Below, one piece after another: positions 48,296-58,359 of a stretch of DNA of 64,000 bases. The stretch is from PoT sp049331405 (GTDB lineage: Bacteria > Planctomycetota > Planctomycetia > Isosphaerales > Isosphaeraceae), in the NCBI RefSeq assembly GCF_049331405.1, contig NZ_CP186274.1, positions 1,054,001-1,118,000 of the forward strand, written 5' to 3'. Below the pieces are notes generated by a model. The model was not told the DNA's origin. It did not search any database and worked only from the letters and a program-made list of their open reading frames with translations. The translations under genes were made by a program, and so were the position numbers. Every line of letters starts with the position of its first letter. Within the stretch, counting starts at the first letter, position 1.

Positions 48296-51067
48296 TCAGC
48301 CGGTGTTCTTGAGGCCGGAGGCGACGCCGTTGATGCTCTCGAGGACGCCGCTCAGGAGCTCCTCATGCGGCTCGTCGCCGGCGCGGAGGCGCTTGAGGAG
48401 GACGAGCTGGATGAAGCTCAAGGGGTCGACATACGGGTTGCGGCGGTCGATCGAACGTCGGAGGATCGGCGAGCGTTCGAGGAGTTCGTCCTGCTCGGTG
48501 ATCTTGCAGATGACGTCGACCGTGCGATTGAACTCGTCGGTGATCTGGCCGAAGATTCGGTTGGCCAGGTCCTGGTCGTCGACGAGGTCGGCGTAGAGGC
48601 GGGCGATCGTCAGGTCGGCCTTGGTCAGGATCATCTGGGCGTTGTCGATCAGGGTGCTCCAGAAGGGCCAGCGCCGGTACATCTCGCGGAGGAGTTCCAG
48701 GCGCCCCGGATCCTCCCGGAGGAACTCGGTCACGGCGCTTCCGAGCCCGAACCAGCCGGGCAGGGTATGCCGGCTCTGCATCCAGCTGAAGACCCAGGGG
48801 ATCGCGCGGAGCTGGTCGATGTTCGTGGCCGCGCCACCTCGCCGCGCGGGCCTCGAGCCGATCTTGAACTGCGAGATCTCGCCGATGCAGGTGGCCTGCT
48901 CGAAGTAGGGGAGGAAGTCGGGGGACTCATACACGAGCCCTCGATAGTGGCTGCAGGCGGAGGTGGCGAGGGTGTCGAGCACCGAGAACCAGGCGGGGTC
49001 GGGCGACTCGGAATCATCCGGGAAGCTCGTCCGCAAGACGGCGTTGAGGACCTGCTCGAGGTGCCGCTCGGCGATGGCCGTGTGCCCGTAGCGGTCGGCG
49101 ATCATCTCGCCTTGCTCGGTGATCCGGAGCCGGCCGTTCACCGTGCCTCGGGGCTGGGCGAGGATCGCGTGGTTCGCCGGCCCGCCTCCGCGTCCGACGG
49201 CCCCGCCCCGGCCGTGGAACATCTGCATGGTGATCCCGGCCTTCTTGCCGAGCTCCGTCAGCTCTCCCTGCGCCCGGTAGAGGGCCCAGGCCGATTGCAG
49301 GAAGCCGCTCTCCTTGTTGCTGTCGGAGTAGCCGATCATCACCTCTTGCAGGTTGCCTCGCAGTTCGACGTGCTTGCGGTAGATCGGCAACTCGAGCAGC
49401 CGCTCCATGATCGCCGGCCCCTCGCGCAGCGGCATCAGGGCCTCGAAGAGCGGGACGATGTCGATCCGGCTGATCCCCTCCTCGGGGCGGAAGAGGCCGG
49501 CCTCGCGGGCGAAAAGCAGGACTTCGAGGAGGTGCGCGGCCTCGGTCGTCGAGCTGATGATGTAGGTGCTCAGGACCTCGGGGCACTGACGCTCGAGGAT
49601 CGCGGCGAAGGTGCGGAAGGTGTCCACCACCTCGACCGTCTCGGGCGAGTAGAGGGGGAGGGCCGGCACGATCCGACGCGAGAGTTGCAGCTCCTTCGAG
49701 AGCAGGTCGAAGCGCTCGTCGGGGCTCAACTCGAGGTAGTTGGGGCAGAGCCCGGTGGACTGGAAGATCTCCTCGAGGGCCTTGCCGTGGCGGTTGCTGT
49801 GCTGGCGGAGGTCGATCTTGAGTAGGTGGACGCCGAAGACCTGGACGAGCCAGGTGAGGTCTCGGATCGCTCCCGAGGCCGCGGCCTCGGCCCCCGCCTG
49901 GATCAGGTCGTCGGTCATGACCTTGAGGTCGTCGAGCAGCCCCTGGCGGACGAGGTAGACCCCCGGCGGTGGCGGCGGGGCCGGCTCGAGGTGCGTGTTC
50001 GGCAGTGCTTTGAGGTAGTCGAGCGTCCGGTTCAGCTTGGCGATGATCATCCGGCACTTGAGGCGATACGACTCGTGCTCCGTGCCGGGGGCGACCTCGG
50101 GCAGCACGGCCGCGTCGCGTGCCAGCGACTCCAGGAAGGCCGGACCGTGCTTGACGAAGTGGTCGGAGTGGCTCAAACGCCGCCAGAGGTCCTGGACCCG
50201 GGTCAGGTAGAAGCGGAGGATCGTCTCCTGCTGGAGCTTGACCGCCTCGGCGGTGACGTCGTGGGTGACGTGCGGGTGGCCGTCGCGGTCGCCGCCGATC
50301 CAGGAGCCGAACTGGAGGAAGGCCGGGACCTGCCAGTCTCGCCCCGGGTAGACCTTATCCAGGGCCTCTTCGAGCTTGCGATAGACCCGCGGGACCACGT
50401 CGAGGAGCCTGGCCTCGACCAGGCCGAGCCCCTGCCGGACCTCGTCGAGGACGCTCGGGCGCTCGGCCCGGATGACTTCGGAGAGCCAGTAGGTCTCGAC
50501 CTCCTCGGCGATGGCGGCGATCGCCTGCTCGCGCTCGATCGGCAGGGCCTGGCCGTACTCGACGCGGTCGAGCTGGCGGGCGATCGACGCGAGCTTCTCG
50601 AGGCTCGTCCTGCGCCTGGCCTCGCTCGGGTGCGCGGTGAAGACCGGACAGACGAGGGCCTGGGCCAGGTGCTCGGCGACCTGGTCGGCGTCGATGCCGC
50701 GGTCGCGGATCTGGCGGAGGGCGGCCTCGGTGGTCTCGGCCTGCGATGAGGAGACCTTGCCCTCGATCGCCGCGCGGCGGAGGGCTCGGACGCGGGCCTG
50801 CTGCTCGGCGAGGTTGATGAGGTCGAAGTAGATGCTGAAGGCCCGGATCAGGCCGCGGAGCGCCGGCACGTCGAGCTCGCCGAGGCGGTCGCGGAGCCGG
50901 CGGGCGTCGTCCAGCGACGGGCTCGACCGCAGCTCCTTGGCCGAGGCGCGGATCTCTTCTTCCAGGTCGAACGCCTCTTCGCCGCTGAGGCGACGTATCG
51001 CCTGGCCGAGCAGATCCCCGAGGAGATGGATATCGGCGCTGAGGACTTCCTGAACCGTGGGTTGCAT
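48296..51067 (-). CDS. ppc: Phosphoenolpyruvate carboxylase
   Basis: 923 residues. Signature sites: VCPVFTAHPSEARRRT (catalytic His; Ser replaces the usual Thr of TAHPTE), GGDRDGHPHVT, MQMFHGRGGAVGRGGGP (PEP-binding Arg loop) and RNPYVDPLSFIQL with the C-terminal tail SGLKNTG. It carboxylates PEP to oxaloacetate with bicarbonate, refilling the TCA cycle. ATG 51067 was preferred over an upstream TTG because the sequence from MQPTVQEV matches usual starts. Cytoplasmic, tetrameric in the family. No neighbour indicates special regulation. Confidence 0.96.
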   Translation of the reverse strand: MQPTVQEVLSADIHLLGDLLGQAIRRLSGEEAFDLEEEIRASAKELRSSPSLDDARRLRDRLGELDVPALRGLIRAFSIYFDLINLAEQQARVRALRRAAIEGKVSSSQAETTEAALRQIRDRGIDADQVAEHLAQALVCPVFTAHPSEARRRTSLEKLASIARQLDRVEYGQALPIEREQAIAAIAEEVETYWLSEVIRAERPSVLDEVRQGLGLVEARLLDVVPRVYRKLEEALDKVYPGRDWQVPAFLQFGSWIGGDRDGHPHVTHDVTAEAVKLQQETILRFYLTRVQDLWRRLSHSDHFVKHGPAFLESLARDAAVLPEVAPGTEHESYRLKCRMIIAKLNRTLDYLKALPNTHLEPAPPPPPGVYLVRQGLLDDLKVMTDDLIQAGAEAAASGAIRDLTWLVQVFGVHLLKIDLRQHSNRHGKALEEIFQSTGLCPNYLELSPDERFDLLSKELQLSRRIVPALPLYSPETVEVVDTFRTFAAILERQCPEVLSTYIISSTTEAAHLLEVLLFAREAGLFRPEEGISRIDIVPLFEALMPLREGPAIMERLLELPIYRKHVELRGNLQEVMIGYSDSNKESGFLQSAWALYRAQGELTELGKKAGITMQMFHGRGGAVGRGGGPANHAILAQPRGTVNGRLRITEQGEMIADRYGHTAIAERHLEQVLNAVLRTSFPDDSESPDPAWFSVLDTLATSACSHYRGLVYESPDFLPYFEQATCIGEISQFKIGSRPARRGGAATNIDQLRAIPWVFSWMQSRHTLPGWFGLGSAVTEFLREDPGRLELLREMYRRWPFWSTLIDNAQMILTKADLTIARLYADLVDDQDLANRIFGQITDEFNRTVDVICKITEQDELLERSPILRRSIDRRNPYVDPLSFIQLVLLKRLRAGDEPHEELLSGVLESINGVASGLKNTG

Positions 51068-51331
51068 GCCTTGCCGCGTGGCCTCTCGACTCAAAGGGGG
51101 CGGAATCTTCCCCGGATGGTGGGGGACCTACTCTTGCATGCAGAGTCTATACCGAATCGGAGCGCGATGAAATCGCCGAGCGGCCCTTCCCGAAGAACTC
51201 GGGGCGCAACCGCTTCCGGCACGCGGGCCCGATCCCCGAAGTGCGTGGGGCGGTGCCCGCAAAACCATCCGGGCACGCCCCCGGGGCGGGCAGAGTTTGT
51301 GGCGTCACCCTTCCGAGATGGAGCCGGCGAA

Positions 51332-52660
51332 TCAGCCCGACGACCTGCCGTGGCACTTCTTGTACTTCTTGCCGCTCCCGCAGGGGCAGGGGTCGTTCCG
51401 GCCGATCCTCGGGCCGTCGTGCTTGATCGGGGCCACCGGCGCGGGGACGAAAGGCTCGGGGCCCGGCAGCTCGAGCGTGTTCGCCCAGGAGGCTCCCGTC
51501 GCATTCCCCCAGGACGATCCCGGATCATTCGCCCAGGAGCCGCCCGAGAAGTCGCCTCCCCCCAGATCCTGCTCCATCGCGCGGATCCGGCTGGCGATCG
51601 CCTTCTCGTCCTCGTCGCGCTCTTTCCTCCAGGCCTCGGCCTGGGGGAGCGTGATGCCGAGGATATCCGCGAGGTTGAGGAGCTCCCCTTCCAGCGACGT
51701 GTAGGAGTTATCGTAGCCCTCCGCGATCACCTTCTCGATCGTCGGGATCGCACGCTCGGAGAACTGCGAGCAGAGTGCCTTGCCGATAAGCGCCCGGCTC
51801 TCCTCGTTATCATCCGCCTCGATCAGGGCGAAACAGGCGTCGACGGAATCCTCGTGCTTGATGCCGCCCAGAGGCCCTGTCGAGTAGATTCGAAAGGTAT
51901 CCCCTTCCGTCGGGTACATGGCCGCGATCAGGCGGACGGCCTCGGGGTCGGCGATCTTCACCAATGCCGTCGAAGCTTGCTCGAGCAGGTATTCGGCGTC
52001 GATCTTGTAGAGGTTGACCAGGTCCGGGACCACCTCGGCGACCTTCCGCTCCCCGGCCAGGTCGACGGCGAAGATCCCGATCCATCCCGTCTCTTCATCC
52101 TCGTTCGAGCGGATGATTTCGCGCAGGGCCTCCACGTCGGGCACGGAGTGGGGCGCGAGGAGCCTGATGATGTCCTTGGCGTAGTCGAGGTCGATGTCGC
52201 CGACGTACTGGTGCTCCTCGGAGGATTTGGCGAAGTGCTGGAGCTCTCCCCAGAGCTGCTCCCCCGACCAGTCGCGCATAGCGAGCAGGCGGCGTAGGCG
52301 CCCGGTTAGTTCCGGGGTGATGTTCGGGTGCTCGAGGATGCGACCTTGCTTCGCCTCGAGCACGTCCATCGGGCCTGAGAACACGAAATCCCAGACGCCC
52401 GCAAGTAGGAACTTCTCTTCGAGGGTCGGGATCAGGTCCAGGGCACGATCGATCGTGGTGGCGTCGGCCACGAACCGCCGGAGCATGGGTAGAATCTTGT
52501 GGAGTGGGCCTTCGTCGCCGTAGCGTGCCACCGCCTCCAGGAGCGCCGCCGGGACCTCCGGATCCCTGGAATAGCTCTCATAAAAATAATCGACCGCCGC
52601 ATGCCGGAGGTGGAGATCCTCGTGGAGGATGAATGGCTTGATGCGATCGGGGGATAGCAC
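51332..52660 (-). CDS. SEC-C motif protein with HEAT-like helical region
   Basis: 442 residues. The C-terminus is the metal-binding SEC-C motif (NDPCPCGSGKKYKKCHG). The rest is helical and repetitive (LHLRHAAVDYFYESYSRDPE; LLEAVARYGDEGPLHKILPM; TSLEGELLNLADILGI), suggesting a HEAT/ARM-like fold. A low-complexity Ser/Gly/Trp linker (GNATGASWANTLELP) precedes SEC-C. SEC-C binds zinc in SecA and others; these stand-alone proteins are uncharacterised. The start was set at GTG 52660, with GGAG nine bases upstream; 40 further in-frame residues upstream look non-coding. Confidence 0.8.
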   Translation of the reverse strand: MLSPDRIKPFILHEDLHLRHAAVDYFYESYSRDPEVPAALLEAVARYGDEGPLHKILPMLRRFVADATTIDRALDLIPTLEEKFLLAGVWDFVFSGPMDVLEAKQGRILEHPNITPELTGRLRRLLAMRDWSGEQLWGELQHFAKSSEEHQYVGDIDLDYAKDIIRLLAPHSVPDVEALREIIRSNEDEETGWIGIFAVDLAGERKVAEVVPDLVNLYKIDAEYLLEQASTALVKIADPEAVRLIAAMYPTEGDTFRIYSTGPLGGIKHEDSVDACFALIEADDNEESRALIGKALCSQFSERAIPTIEKVIAEGYDNSYTSLEGELLNLADILGITLPQAEAWRKERDEDEKAIASRIRAMEQDLGGGDFSGGSWANDPGSSWGNATGASWANTLELPGPEPFVPAPVAPIKHDGPRIGRNDPCPCGSGKKYKKCHGRSSG

Positions 52661-52802
52661 GAGGGTCTCTCCGCCAGGGGATGCTTTCGCGTTTTCCGCA
52701 TGATGGGACGGCCGGGCGCGGCCTCTGCGCCCGACTCGATCCTCTACGAAAATCATACCCGCGCCGGGCCGTTGGCCCAAGCATGGCGGAGACCCAATCG
52801 CC

Positions 52803-54221
52803 TCAGCCCTCGAACCTGGGGTCGTCGAGGCCGGGCAGGGGGCCCGTGCTGTCGGCGAAGCGGTCGACCTTCACGCCCATGCGGTCGAGCATGGAGACGT
52901 AAAGATTGCAGAGCGGCGTGTCCTTGGAATAGGTCAGGTGCCGGCCTGTCGCGAGGGTGCCGCCACCGCGCCCGCCCAGGACGATCGGCAGGTTGTGCGG
53001 GTTGTGGCTGTTGCCGTCACGGAGCGCCGAGCCGAGCACGACCATGGAGTTTTCGAGCAGGGTCTTCTCCCCTTCCTTGATCTTCTTCATCCGATCCAGG
53101 AGGTAGGCGTACTGCGCGACGTGCCAGGCGGTGATCTTGTCGTACTGCTCGAGCTTCTCCTGGTCGTTCTCGTGGTGCGAGATCTCGTGGTGGCCGCCGC
53201 CGACCCCCTCGATGAACGAGAAGTTCTTGCCGCTCACGGCGTTGCCGAACATGAAGCTGGCCACGCGCGTGGAGTCGGTCTGGAAGGCGAGCAGGATGAT
53301 GTCGAGCATGATCTTGGCATGCTCGGTGTGCTCCATCTTCCGCTCGCGGAGCCGCCCGAGGTCCGTCTGGTACGAGTCGACACGGTCGCCGAGCTTCTTG
53401 AGGTCCTCGCGAGCGGCGGGGTCGTCCAGCACCTGCGCCCGGCGGTTGCTCGCGTCGAAGGCGATCCGGCGCTCCACGGCGCGGACGGAGTCGAGATACT
53501 CGTCGAGCTTGAGCCGATCCGCACCGCCGACCCTGTCCCGGAGCGACTTTGCGTCGTCCATGACGAGGTCCAGCACGCTCCGATCCTCCGCCCCGTCCCC
53601 CGAGGACTTGCCGGCGTTCGAGCGGAAGAGGCGGTCGAAGGCGAGCTTCGGGTTGATCTCCTTGGCCAGCGGGGTCGTCGGCGTCGACCAGGAGATGTGC
53701 GAGCCGTAGAGGCGCGTGTATCCGACCACCGTGTCGACCCCCATCGTGACCGGCTCGACGCCGAGCTCGAGCGAGGGCAGGGGGGTGAAGTTGCCGACCT
53801 TCCGCGCGGCGAGCTGGTCGACCGAGACGCCGTTGGCGTTCAGGTCGGCTCCGGTGGTCCGGGTGATGGTCGTGCCGGTGAGCCAGGCGGCGTCCTTGAC
53901 GTAGTGGCCGTCGCCGGTCTCGGTGTTCCGGTTCGTCAGTTGGGTCAGGAGCAGGACGTCGTCCTTGAGCGCCGCCAGGGGCTGGAGGACGGGCGTCAGC
54001 TCGTAGTTCGCCCCCTTTCCTGTGGGCGTCCAGGTGTGCGGGTTGACGCCGTTGGGGAAGAAGAGGAAGGCCATGCGGGTGGGGGCGTCGGGCGTCGAGG
54101 CCCCGGCGGCGAGCGCGGTCAAGGCCGCGGGGCGCATGGCGTCGAGCAGGGGGAGGCCCATCGTCACGCCCAGGCCCCGGAGCATCGTCCTACGGGTGAT
54201 GAGTCGGCTCGCTCTGCTCAT
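52803..54221 (-). CDS. DUF1552 family protein, Tat-exported
   Basis: 472 residues. Tat signal: LITRRTMLRGLGVTMGLPLL. The body has DUF1552 features: RMAFLFFPNGVNPHTWTPTG, KDAAWLTGTTITRTTGADLN, GGGHHEISHHENDQEKLEQY, and VLGSALRDGNSHNPHNLPIV. It is a sulfatase-like fold family related to DUF1501, always paired with DUF1592-type cytochromes in planctomycetes. The ATG at 54221 overlaps the DUF1592 stop (ATGA), so they are co-translated. Substrate and activity unknown. Confidence 0.92.
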   Translation of the reverse strand: MSRASRLITRRTMLRGLGVTMGLPLLDAMRPAALTALAAGASTPDAPTRMAFLFFPNGVNPHTWTPTGKGANYELTPVLQPLAALKDDVLLLTQLTNRNTETGDGHYVKDAAWLTGTTITRTTGADLNANGVSVDQLAARKVGNFTPLPSLELGVEPVTMGVDTVVGYTRLYGSHISWSTPTTPLAKEINPKLAFDRLFRSNAGKSSGDGAEDRSVLDLVMDDAKSLRDRVGGADRLKLDEYLDSVRAVERRIAFDASNRRAQVLDDPAAREDLKKLGDRVDSYQTDLGRLRERKMEHTEHAKIMLDIILLAFQTDSTRVASFMFGNAVSGKNFSFIEGVGGGHHEISHHENDQEKLEQYDKITAWHVAQYAYLLDRMKKIKEGEKTLLENSMVVLGSALRDGNSHNPHNLPIVLGGRGGGTLATGRHLTYSKDTPLCNLYVSMLDRMGVKVDRFADSTGPLPGLDDPRFEG

Positions 54222-56104
54222 GGCTTGGCCTCGGCTCCGGGCTTCGGGGGGGATTCGTTGCGACGATACTGGAACGGATAGCTTTTGACGATCTCGGAGA
54301 CGAGCACCGTGCTCCGGTACTCGTGATCGGCGAGGGCCCCGTCGATCTCCCTGACCGCGTTGGCGTCGTAGAACTCGACGCCCCGCTTCAACGCATAAGA
54401 AAGCATCCTGCGCGTCAGGTTCCTCACGAAGAGGTCGCGCTTCTGCTCCTTGAGGATCTTCTTGAGCTCGGCCGCGCCCCGGAACTTCTCGCCCGAGGCA
54501 AGCTCCCCCGAGTCGTCCACGTCGAGCCCGCCGACCTTGTCCCTCAGCCGCCCGACGGGGTCGAACCTTTCGAGGCCGAAGCCGAGCGGGTCGAGCTTGG
54601 CGTGGCATGAGGCGCACTCGGCCTTGCCCCGGTGCATCTCGAGGCGCTGGCGGAAGGTCTTGCCGTCGACCGGTCCCCCTTCGGGCGAGAGCACCTTGAC
54701 GTTCGGCGGAGGGGGCGGGGGCGGGGTTCCGAGAATCTCCTCGAGCACCCACTTGCCGCGCAAAACGGGGCTGGTCCGCTGCGGATACGAGGTCAGAGTC
54801 AGGATGGCCGCCATCCCCAGCACGCCCCCCCGGTTCGGATCCTTCAACTCCACGCGGCGGAAGTCGGGGCCGGTGACGCCTTCGATCCCGTAGTGCTTCG
54901 CCATCGCCTCGTTGAGATATGTGTAGTCGGCTCCGATCAGGTCGAGGACGGGGCGGTCGTCGCGGAGGAGGGCGTGGAAGAAGGCGATCGCCTCCTCCGC
55001 CATCGCCTCGCGGAACTGGGGCGAGTCGTCGGGGAAGATGCCGCGATCCGGCCCGTCGATCGTCGGCAGGATGTTCACCCGGAGCCACTGGCCGGCGAAG
55101 TTCTTCGCCAACGCCCGCGACTTCGGGTCGGCCAGCATCCGCTTGACCTGCGCTTCGAGGACGGCCGGCTCGTGCAGCATCCCCTTCGCGGCGAGGTCGA
55201 AGAGGGCGTCGTCGGGCATCGACGACCAGAGGAAGTACGAGAGGCGGCTGGCCAGCTCGTATTCGCTGACGCGGTAGGGCGTATCCCCCGGCTGATCCTG
55301 TTCGACCAGGAACAGGAAGCTCGGCGAGACCAGCACCGCCCGCAAGGCCAGCCGGACCGACTCCTCGAACGGACGGCCGCGGCCGTCTGCGAGCTTGAAG
55401 AGCTGGAGCAGGCGGTCGACCTCCTGCGAAGTGCTCGGCCTGCGGAAGGCCCGCGACGCGAACCGCTCGATGCAGCGCCTGGCGGCCTCATCCTTCGGCG
55501 TCGTCTCGTCGGGGCGGGCGACGAGGTAGCGACCTGGATCAGCCTTCCCGAGCACGTCGGTCGCCGCCGCCAGGTACTTCTCCATCAGGATCGGCGGTAC
55601 GAAGAGGGTCGACGCGTTGTTGTCGAACCCGGCCCCGCCGCCGCCATCGGTCGGGAAGGCGTCGGCCGGACGCGTGTCGACGCCCAGGATGTCGCGGATC
55701 GTGTTGTTGTACTGCTCTCGCGTCAGGCGCTGGATCGGGCCTCGACCCGGATCCTGGACCCCCTCGATCGACTCGAGCATGGCCTCGATGATCTCGGTCG
55801 AGCGGACCACCTCGGCATCGAGGAGTTTGCGACGCCCCTTCGGCGGCATGGTGCGCTCGTGGATGGCGTCGGCCACCCGGGTCCAGAGTTCGGGATCCTG
55901 CTTCGCCTCGGCCTCGTCCTTGAACCGGGAGAGGTCGATCCCCGCCTTCGCCTTGAGCGCACCGTGGCAGCCGATGCAGTGCTTCTCGAGGACCGGCTTC
56001 ACTTCCTTGTCAAAGGCCGTCGGCTCGGCCGCCCCGGCTCCCGGGCAGAAGACCGAGAACGCCGAGCAGAGCGTGAGCGCCGTCAAAACCCTCTTGGATC
56101 GCAT
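54218..56104 (-). CDS. DUF1592-type cytochrome (DUF1587/1592/1588/1595/1585), secreted
   Basis: 628 residues. Signal peptide (LTALTLCSAFSVFCPGAGAA) and one N-terminal haem site (KHCIGCHGALKAKAG). Further domains follow in the usual order: LTREQYNNTIRDILGVDTRP (DUF1587), RCIERFASRAFRRPSTSQEV (DUF1595), SVRLALRAVLVSPSFLFLV (DUF1592), RTSPVLRGKWVLEEILGTP (DUF1588), LFVRNLTRRMLSYALKRGVE (DUF1585). These are planctomycete-specific periplasmic cytochromes of unknown reaction. First gene of the pair with DUF1552. Confidence 0.93.
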   Translation of the reverse strand: MRSKRVLTALTLCSAFSVFCPGAGAAEPTAFDKEVKPVLEKHCIGCHGALKAKAGIDLSRFKDEAEAKQDPELWTRVADAIHERTMPPKGRRKLLDAEVVRSTEIIEAMLESIEGVQDPGRGPIQRLTREQYNNTIRDILGVDTRPADAFPTDGGGGAGFDNNASTLFVPPILMEKYLAAATDVLGKADPGRYLVARPDETTPKDEAARRCIERFASRAFRRPSTSQEVDRLLQLFKLADGRGRPFEESVRLALRAVLVSPSFLFLVEQDQPGDTPYRVSEYELASRLSYFLWSSMPDDALFDLAAKGMLHEPAVLEAQVKRMLADPKSRALAKNFAGQWLRVNILPTIDGPDRGIFPDDSPQFREAMAEEAIAFFHALLRDDRPVLDLIGADYTYLNEAMAKHYGIEGVTGPDFRRVELKDPNRGGVLGMAAILTLTSYPQRTSPVLRGKWVLEEILGTPPPPPPPNVKVLSPEGGPVDGKTFRQRLEMHRGKAECASCHAKLDPLGFGLERFDPVGRLRDKVGGLDVDDSGELASGEKFRGAAELKKILKEQKRDLFVRNLTRRMLSYALKRGVEFYDANAVREIDGALADHEYRSTVLVSEIVKSYPFQYRRNESPPKPGAEAKP

Positions 56105-56436
56105 GGATCTTCCGCGGCTCTACGAGTAAGGACTGACCGGGTGGGCAAACTGGGGCAGGTCATCTGGCGTCGTTCCTCGAAGAGTATAACAGGTTAAGAG
56201 ATCGTGCCCACTGTATCCCGACAAGTCCCGAAGCCCCCGGGCGGTTCCGCCTTGTTGAGGTTCCGGATTTTCTGTACAGCAATAGTTGCTGCTCGCCCGA
56301 TCACTAGATTCGGTCCAGCTCGGGAGCATTCGGGGAGGGAGAGGCGGGTATCGGCGACGGCCGTCGGAGGGTATTTTCGCCTCGGGTCATTGCGGATGGA
56401 TGAGGCGAGGCTTCGAGATCGAAGGGGAGGCGGCCG
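56105..56436. other. Divergent intergenic region, 332 bp
   Basis: It separates the DUF1592 gene (minus) from the O-methyltransferase gene (plus). An A/T-richer patch around 56183-56205 (GTATAACAGGTTAAGAG) is a promoter candidate. No gene or repeat recognised. Confidence 0.4.
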
Positions 56437-57105
56437 ATGAGCGAGGAGTTATGGACAGCCGTGGATCGTTACATCACGGACCGGCTTGTCCCGGCCGACC
56501 CGGTGCTGTCGGCGGCGCTCGAGGCGAGTGAGGCGGCCGAGTTGCCTGCGATCCACGTCGCGCCGAACCAGGGCAAATTCCTGGGGATGCTGGCCAGGAC
56601 CCACGGAGCCTGCAAGATCCTCGAGATCGGCGCGCTCGGGGCATATAGCACGATCTGGCTCGCCCGGGCTTTGCCCGCTGGAGGCCGTCTCATCACGCTT
56701 GAGGCCGACCCGAAGCACGCCGAGGTCGCCCGCGCTAACCTCACGCGGGCCGGGCTCGACGGGGTCGTCGAACTGCGCCTCGGTCCGGCCATCGAGACCT
56801 TGCCGAAGCTGGAGGCCGAGGGCCTCGGCCCCTTCGACTTCATCTTCATCGACGCGGACAAGCCGAGTAATCCGGACTACTTCGCCTGGGCGTTGAAGCT
56901 CTCGAGGCCCGGGAGCGTCATCGTCGTCGATAACGTCGTGCGCGAGGGGGCCATCGCCGACGCGAACAGCGACGATCCCAGGGTCCAGGGCTCCCGGCGG
57001 CTCTACGAAATCGTCGCCGCCGAGCCCCGCGTGACGGCCACGGCCATCCAGACCGTGGGCAGCAAGGGCTACGACGGCTTCCTCATGGCCATCGTCGAGG
57101 CCTGA
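56437..57105 (+). CDS. SAM-dependent O-methyltransferase (CCoAMT-like)
   Basis: 222 residues, cytoplasmic. Class I SAM fold with ILEIGALGAYSTIWLARALP (SAM loop), LEADPKHAEVARANLTRAG and DFIFIDADKPSNPDYFAWAL (metal-binding Asp), then VIVVDNVVREGAIADANS. The family methylates catechol-type hydroxyls with Mg2+. ATG 56437 fits the family start. The winged-helix gene begins 43 bases downstream and is probably co-transcribed. Confidence 0.92.
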   Translation: MSEELWTAVDRYITDRLVPADPVLSAALEASEAAELPAIHVAPNQGKFLGMLARTHGACKILEIGALGAYSTIWLARALPAGGRLITLEADPKHAEVARANLTRAGLDGVVELRLGPAIETLPKLEAEGLGPFDFIFIDADKPSNPDYFAWALKLSRPGSVIVVDNVVREGAIADANSDDPRVQGSRRLYEIVAAEPRVTATAIQTVGSKGYDGFLMAIVEA

Positions 57106-57148
57106 TCGGTTTTGTCCGCCATCCGCAAGGGATTGCAGGAGTCCTCCC

Positions 57149-58252
57149 GTGGCGCTCGAGACGCTCTCGCAGAAACGCTTGAATCGGGCCTTGCTTGCGC
57201 GTCAGATGCTCCTGGAACGCGAGGATCTGCCGCCGCTCCAGGTCATCGAGCGCCTCGTGGGGATGCAGGCCCAGCAGCCGCAGCCTCCATATGTCGGGCT
57301 CTGGACGCGGCTCGAAGGCTTTACGCGTCCGGCGCTCTCGCAACTCCTCCACGATCGCCAGGTCGTGCGGGCCACGACGTTGCGGGGGACCTTGCATCTG
57401 ATGACTGCCGGGGATTACCTCGCCTTCCGGGGAGCCCTCCAGCCGGGCCTGAGCGCCGGGATGCGTGCGATCCTCAAGGAAAGGGGAGAGGCCCTGGACA
57501 TCCCCGGCCTCGTGGCCGAGGCCCGTCGGCACTTCGACGCGAGCCCGAGCACCTTCACGAACCTCCGCGCCGCGCTCGTGGCGAGCTTCCCCGACCTCGA
57601 CGAGCGCGCGATGGGCTACGCCGTCCGCACCCACCTGCCACTCGTGAGCGTCCCCGACGAATCGGCCTGGGGCTACCGCGCCGACACCAACTTCGCCGTC
57701 GCCGAGGGCTGGCTCGGCCAGGCTCCTTCGATCTCCGAGCGGCCGCACGACCTCGTCCTGCGCTACCTCGCCGCGTTCGGCCCCGCGACCGCCGCCGACG
57801 TGCAGACGTGGTCCGGCCTCGCCGGGATGAAGGCCGTCCTCGAAGAGCTTCGCCCTCAGTTGCAGACCTTCCGCGACGAGCGCAATCGCGAGCTCTTCGA
57901 CCTCCCCGACGCCCCTCTACCACCGGAAGATACGCCGGCCCCCGTCCGCTTCCTCCCCGGCTTCGACAACGTCATCCTCTCGCATGCCGACCGGACGCGT
58001 ATCATCGCCGACGAGCATCGCCCCCGGGTCACCTCCAAGAACCTTTTGGTGGCTCCCACGATCCTCATCGATGGCGTCGTCGCCGGCGTCTGGAAGTGCA
58101 CCCTGGCGAAGAAGGTCGCGACCCTGAAGGTCACGCCGTTCATCCCGCCCTCGGCGGCCGTCAAGAAGCAACTCACCAAGGAGGGCGAGAAGCTCGCCCG
58201 CTTCATCGAGCCCGAGGCCAGGAGTCACGCCGTCGAATTCGAGGCGATCTAG
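57149..58252 (+). CDS. Winged-helix DNA-binding protein of the HTH_42 (DUF1006, AlkX/YcaQ-like) family
   Basis: 367 residues. Pattern LERLVGMQAQQPQPPYVGL-type (VIERLVGMQAQQPQPPYVGL), then VRATTLRGTLHLMTAGDYLA and FLPGFDNVILSHADRTRIIA, as in HTH_42 proteins. YcaQ and relatives are DNA glycosylases that open interstrand crosslinks; planctomycete members could be similar but no active site can be confirmed here. It starts at GTG 57149 with AGGAG about eight bases upstream. Part of the operon with the methyltransferase. Confidence 0.85.
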   Translation: MALETLSQKRLNRALLARQMLLEREDLPPLQVIERLVGMQAQQPQPPYVGLWTRLEGFTRPALSQLLHDRQVVRATTLRGTLHLMTAGDYLAFRGALQPGLSAGMRAILKERGEALDIPGLVAEARRHFDASPSTFTNLRAALVASFPDLDERAMGYAVRTHLPLVSVPDESAWGYRADTNFAVAEGWLGQAPSISERPHDLVLRYLAAFGPATAADVQTWSGLAGMKAVLEELRPQLQTFRDERNRELFDLPDAPLPPEDTPAPVRFLPGFDNVILSHADRTRIIADEHRPRVTSKNLLVAPTILIDGVVAGVWKCTLAKKVATLKVTPFIPPSAAVKKQLTKEGEKLARFIEPEARSHAVEFEAI

Positions 58253-58359
58253 CCGGTAGCACGCCCGAAGCTACCGGCGTCCTGATTGACGTCGTTGTTC
58301 GTTTGTTTTATTGATGTCTGCAAGACAACGAACAGTCGGCTGCGTCTCGGGGATGAGCG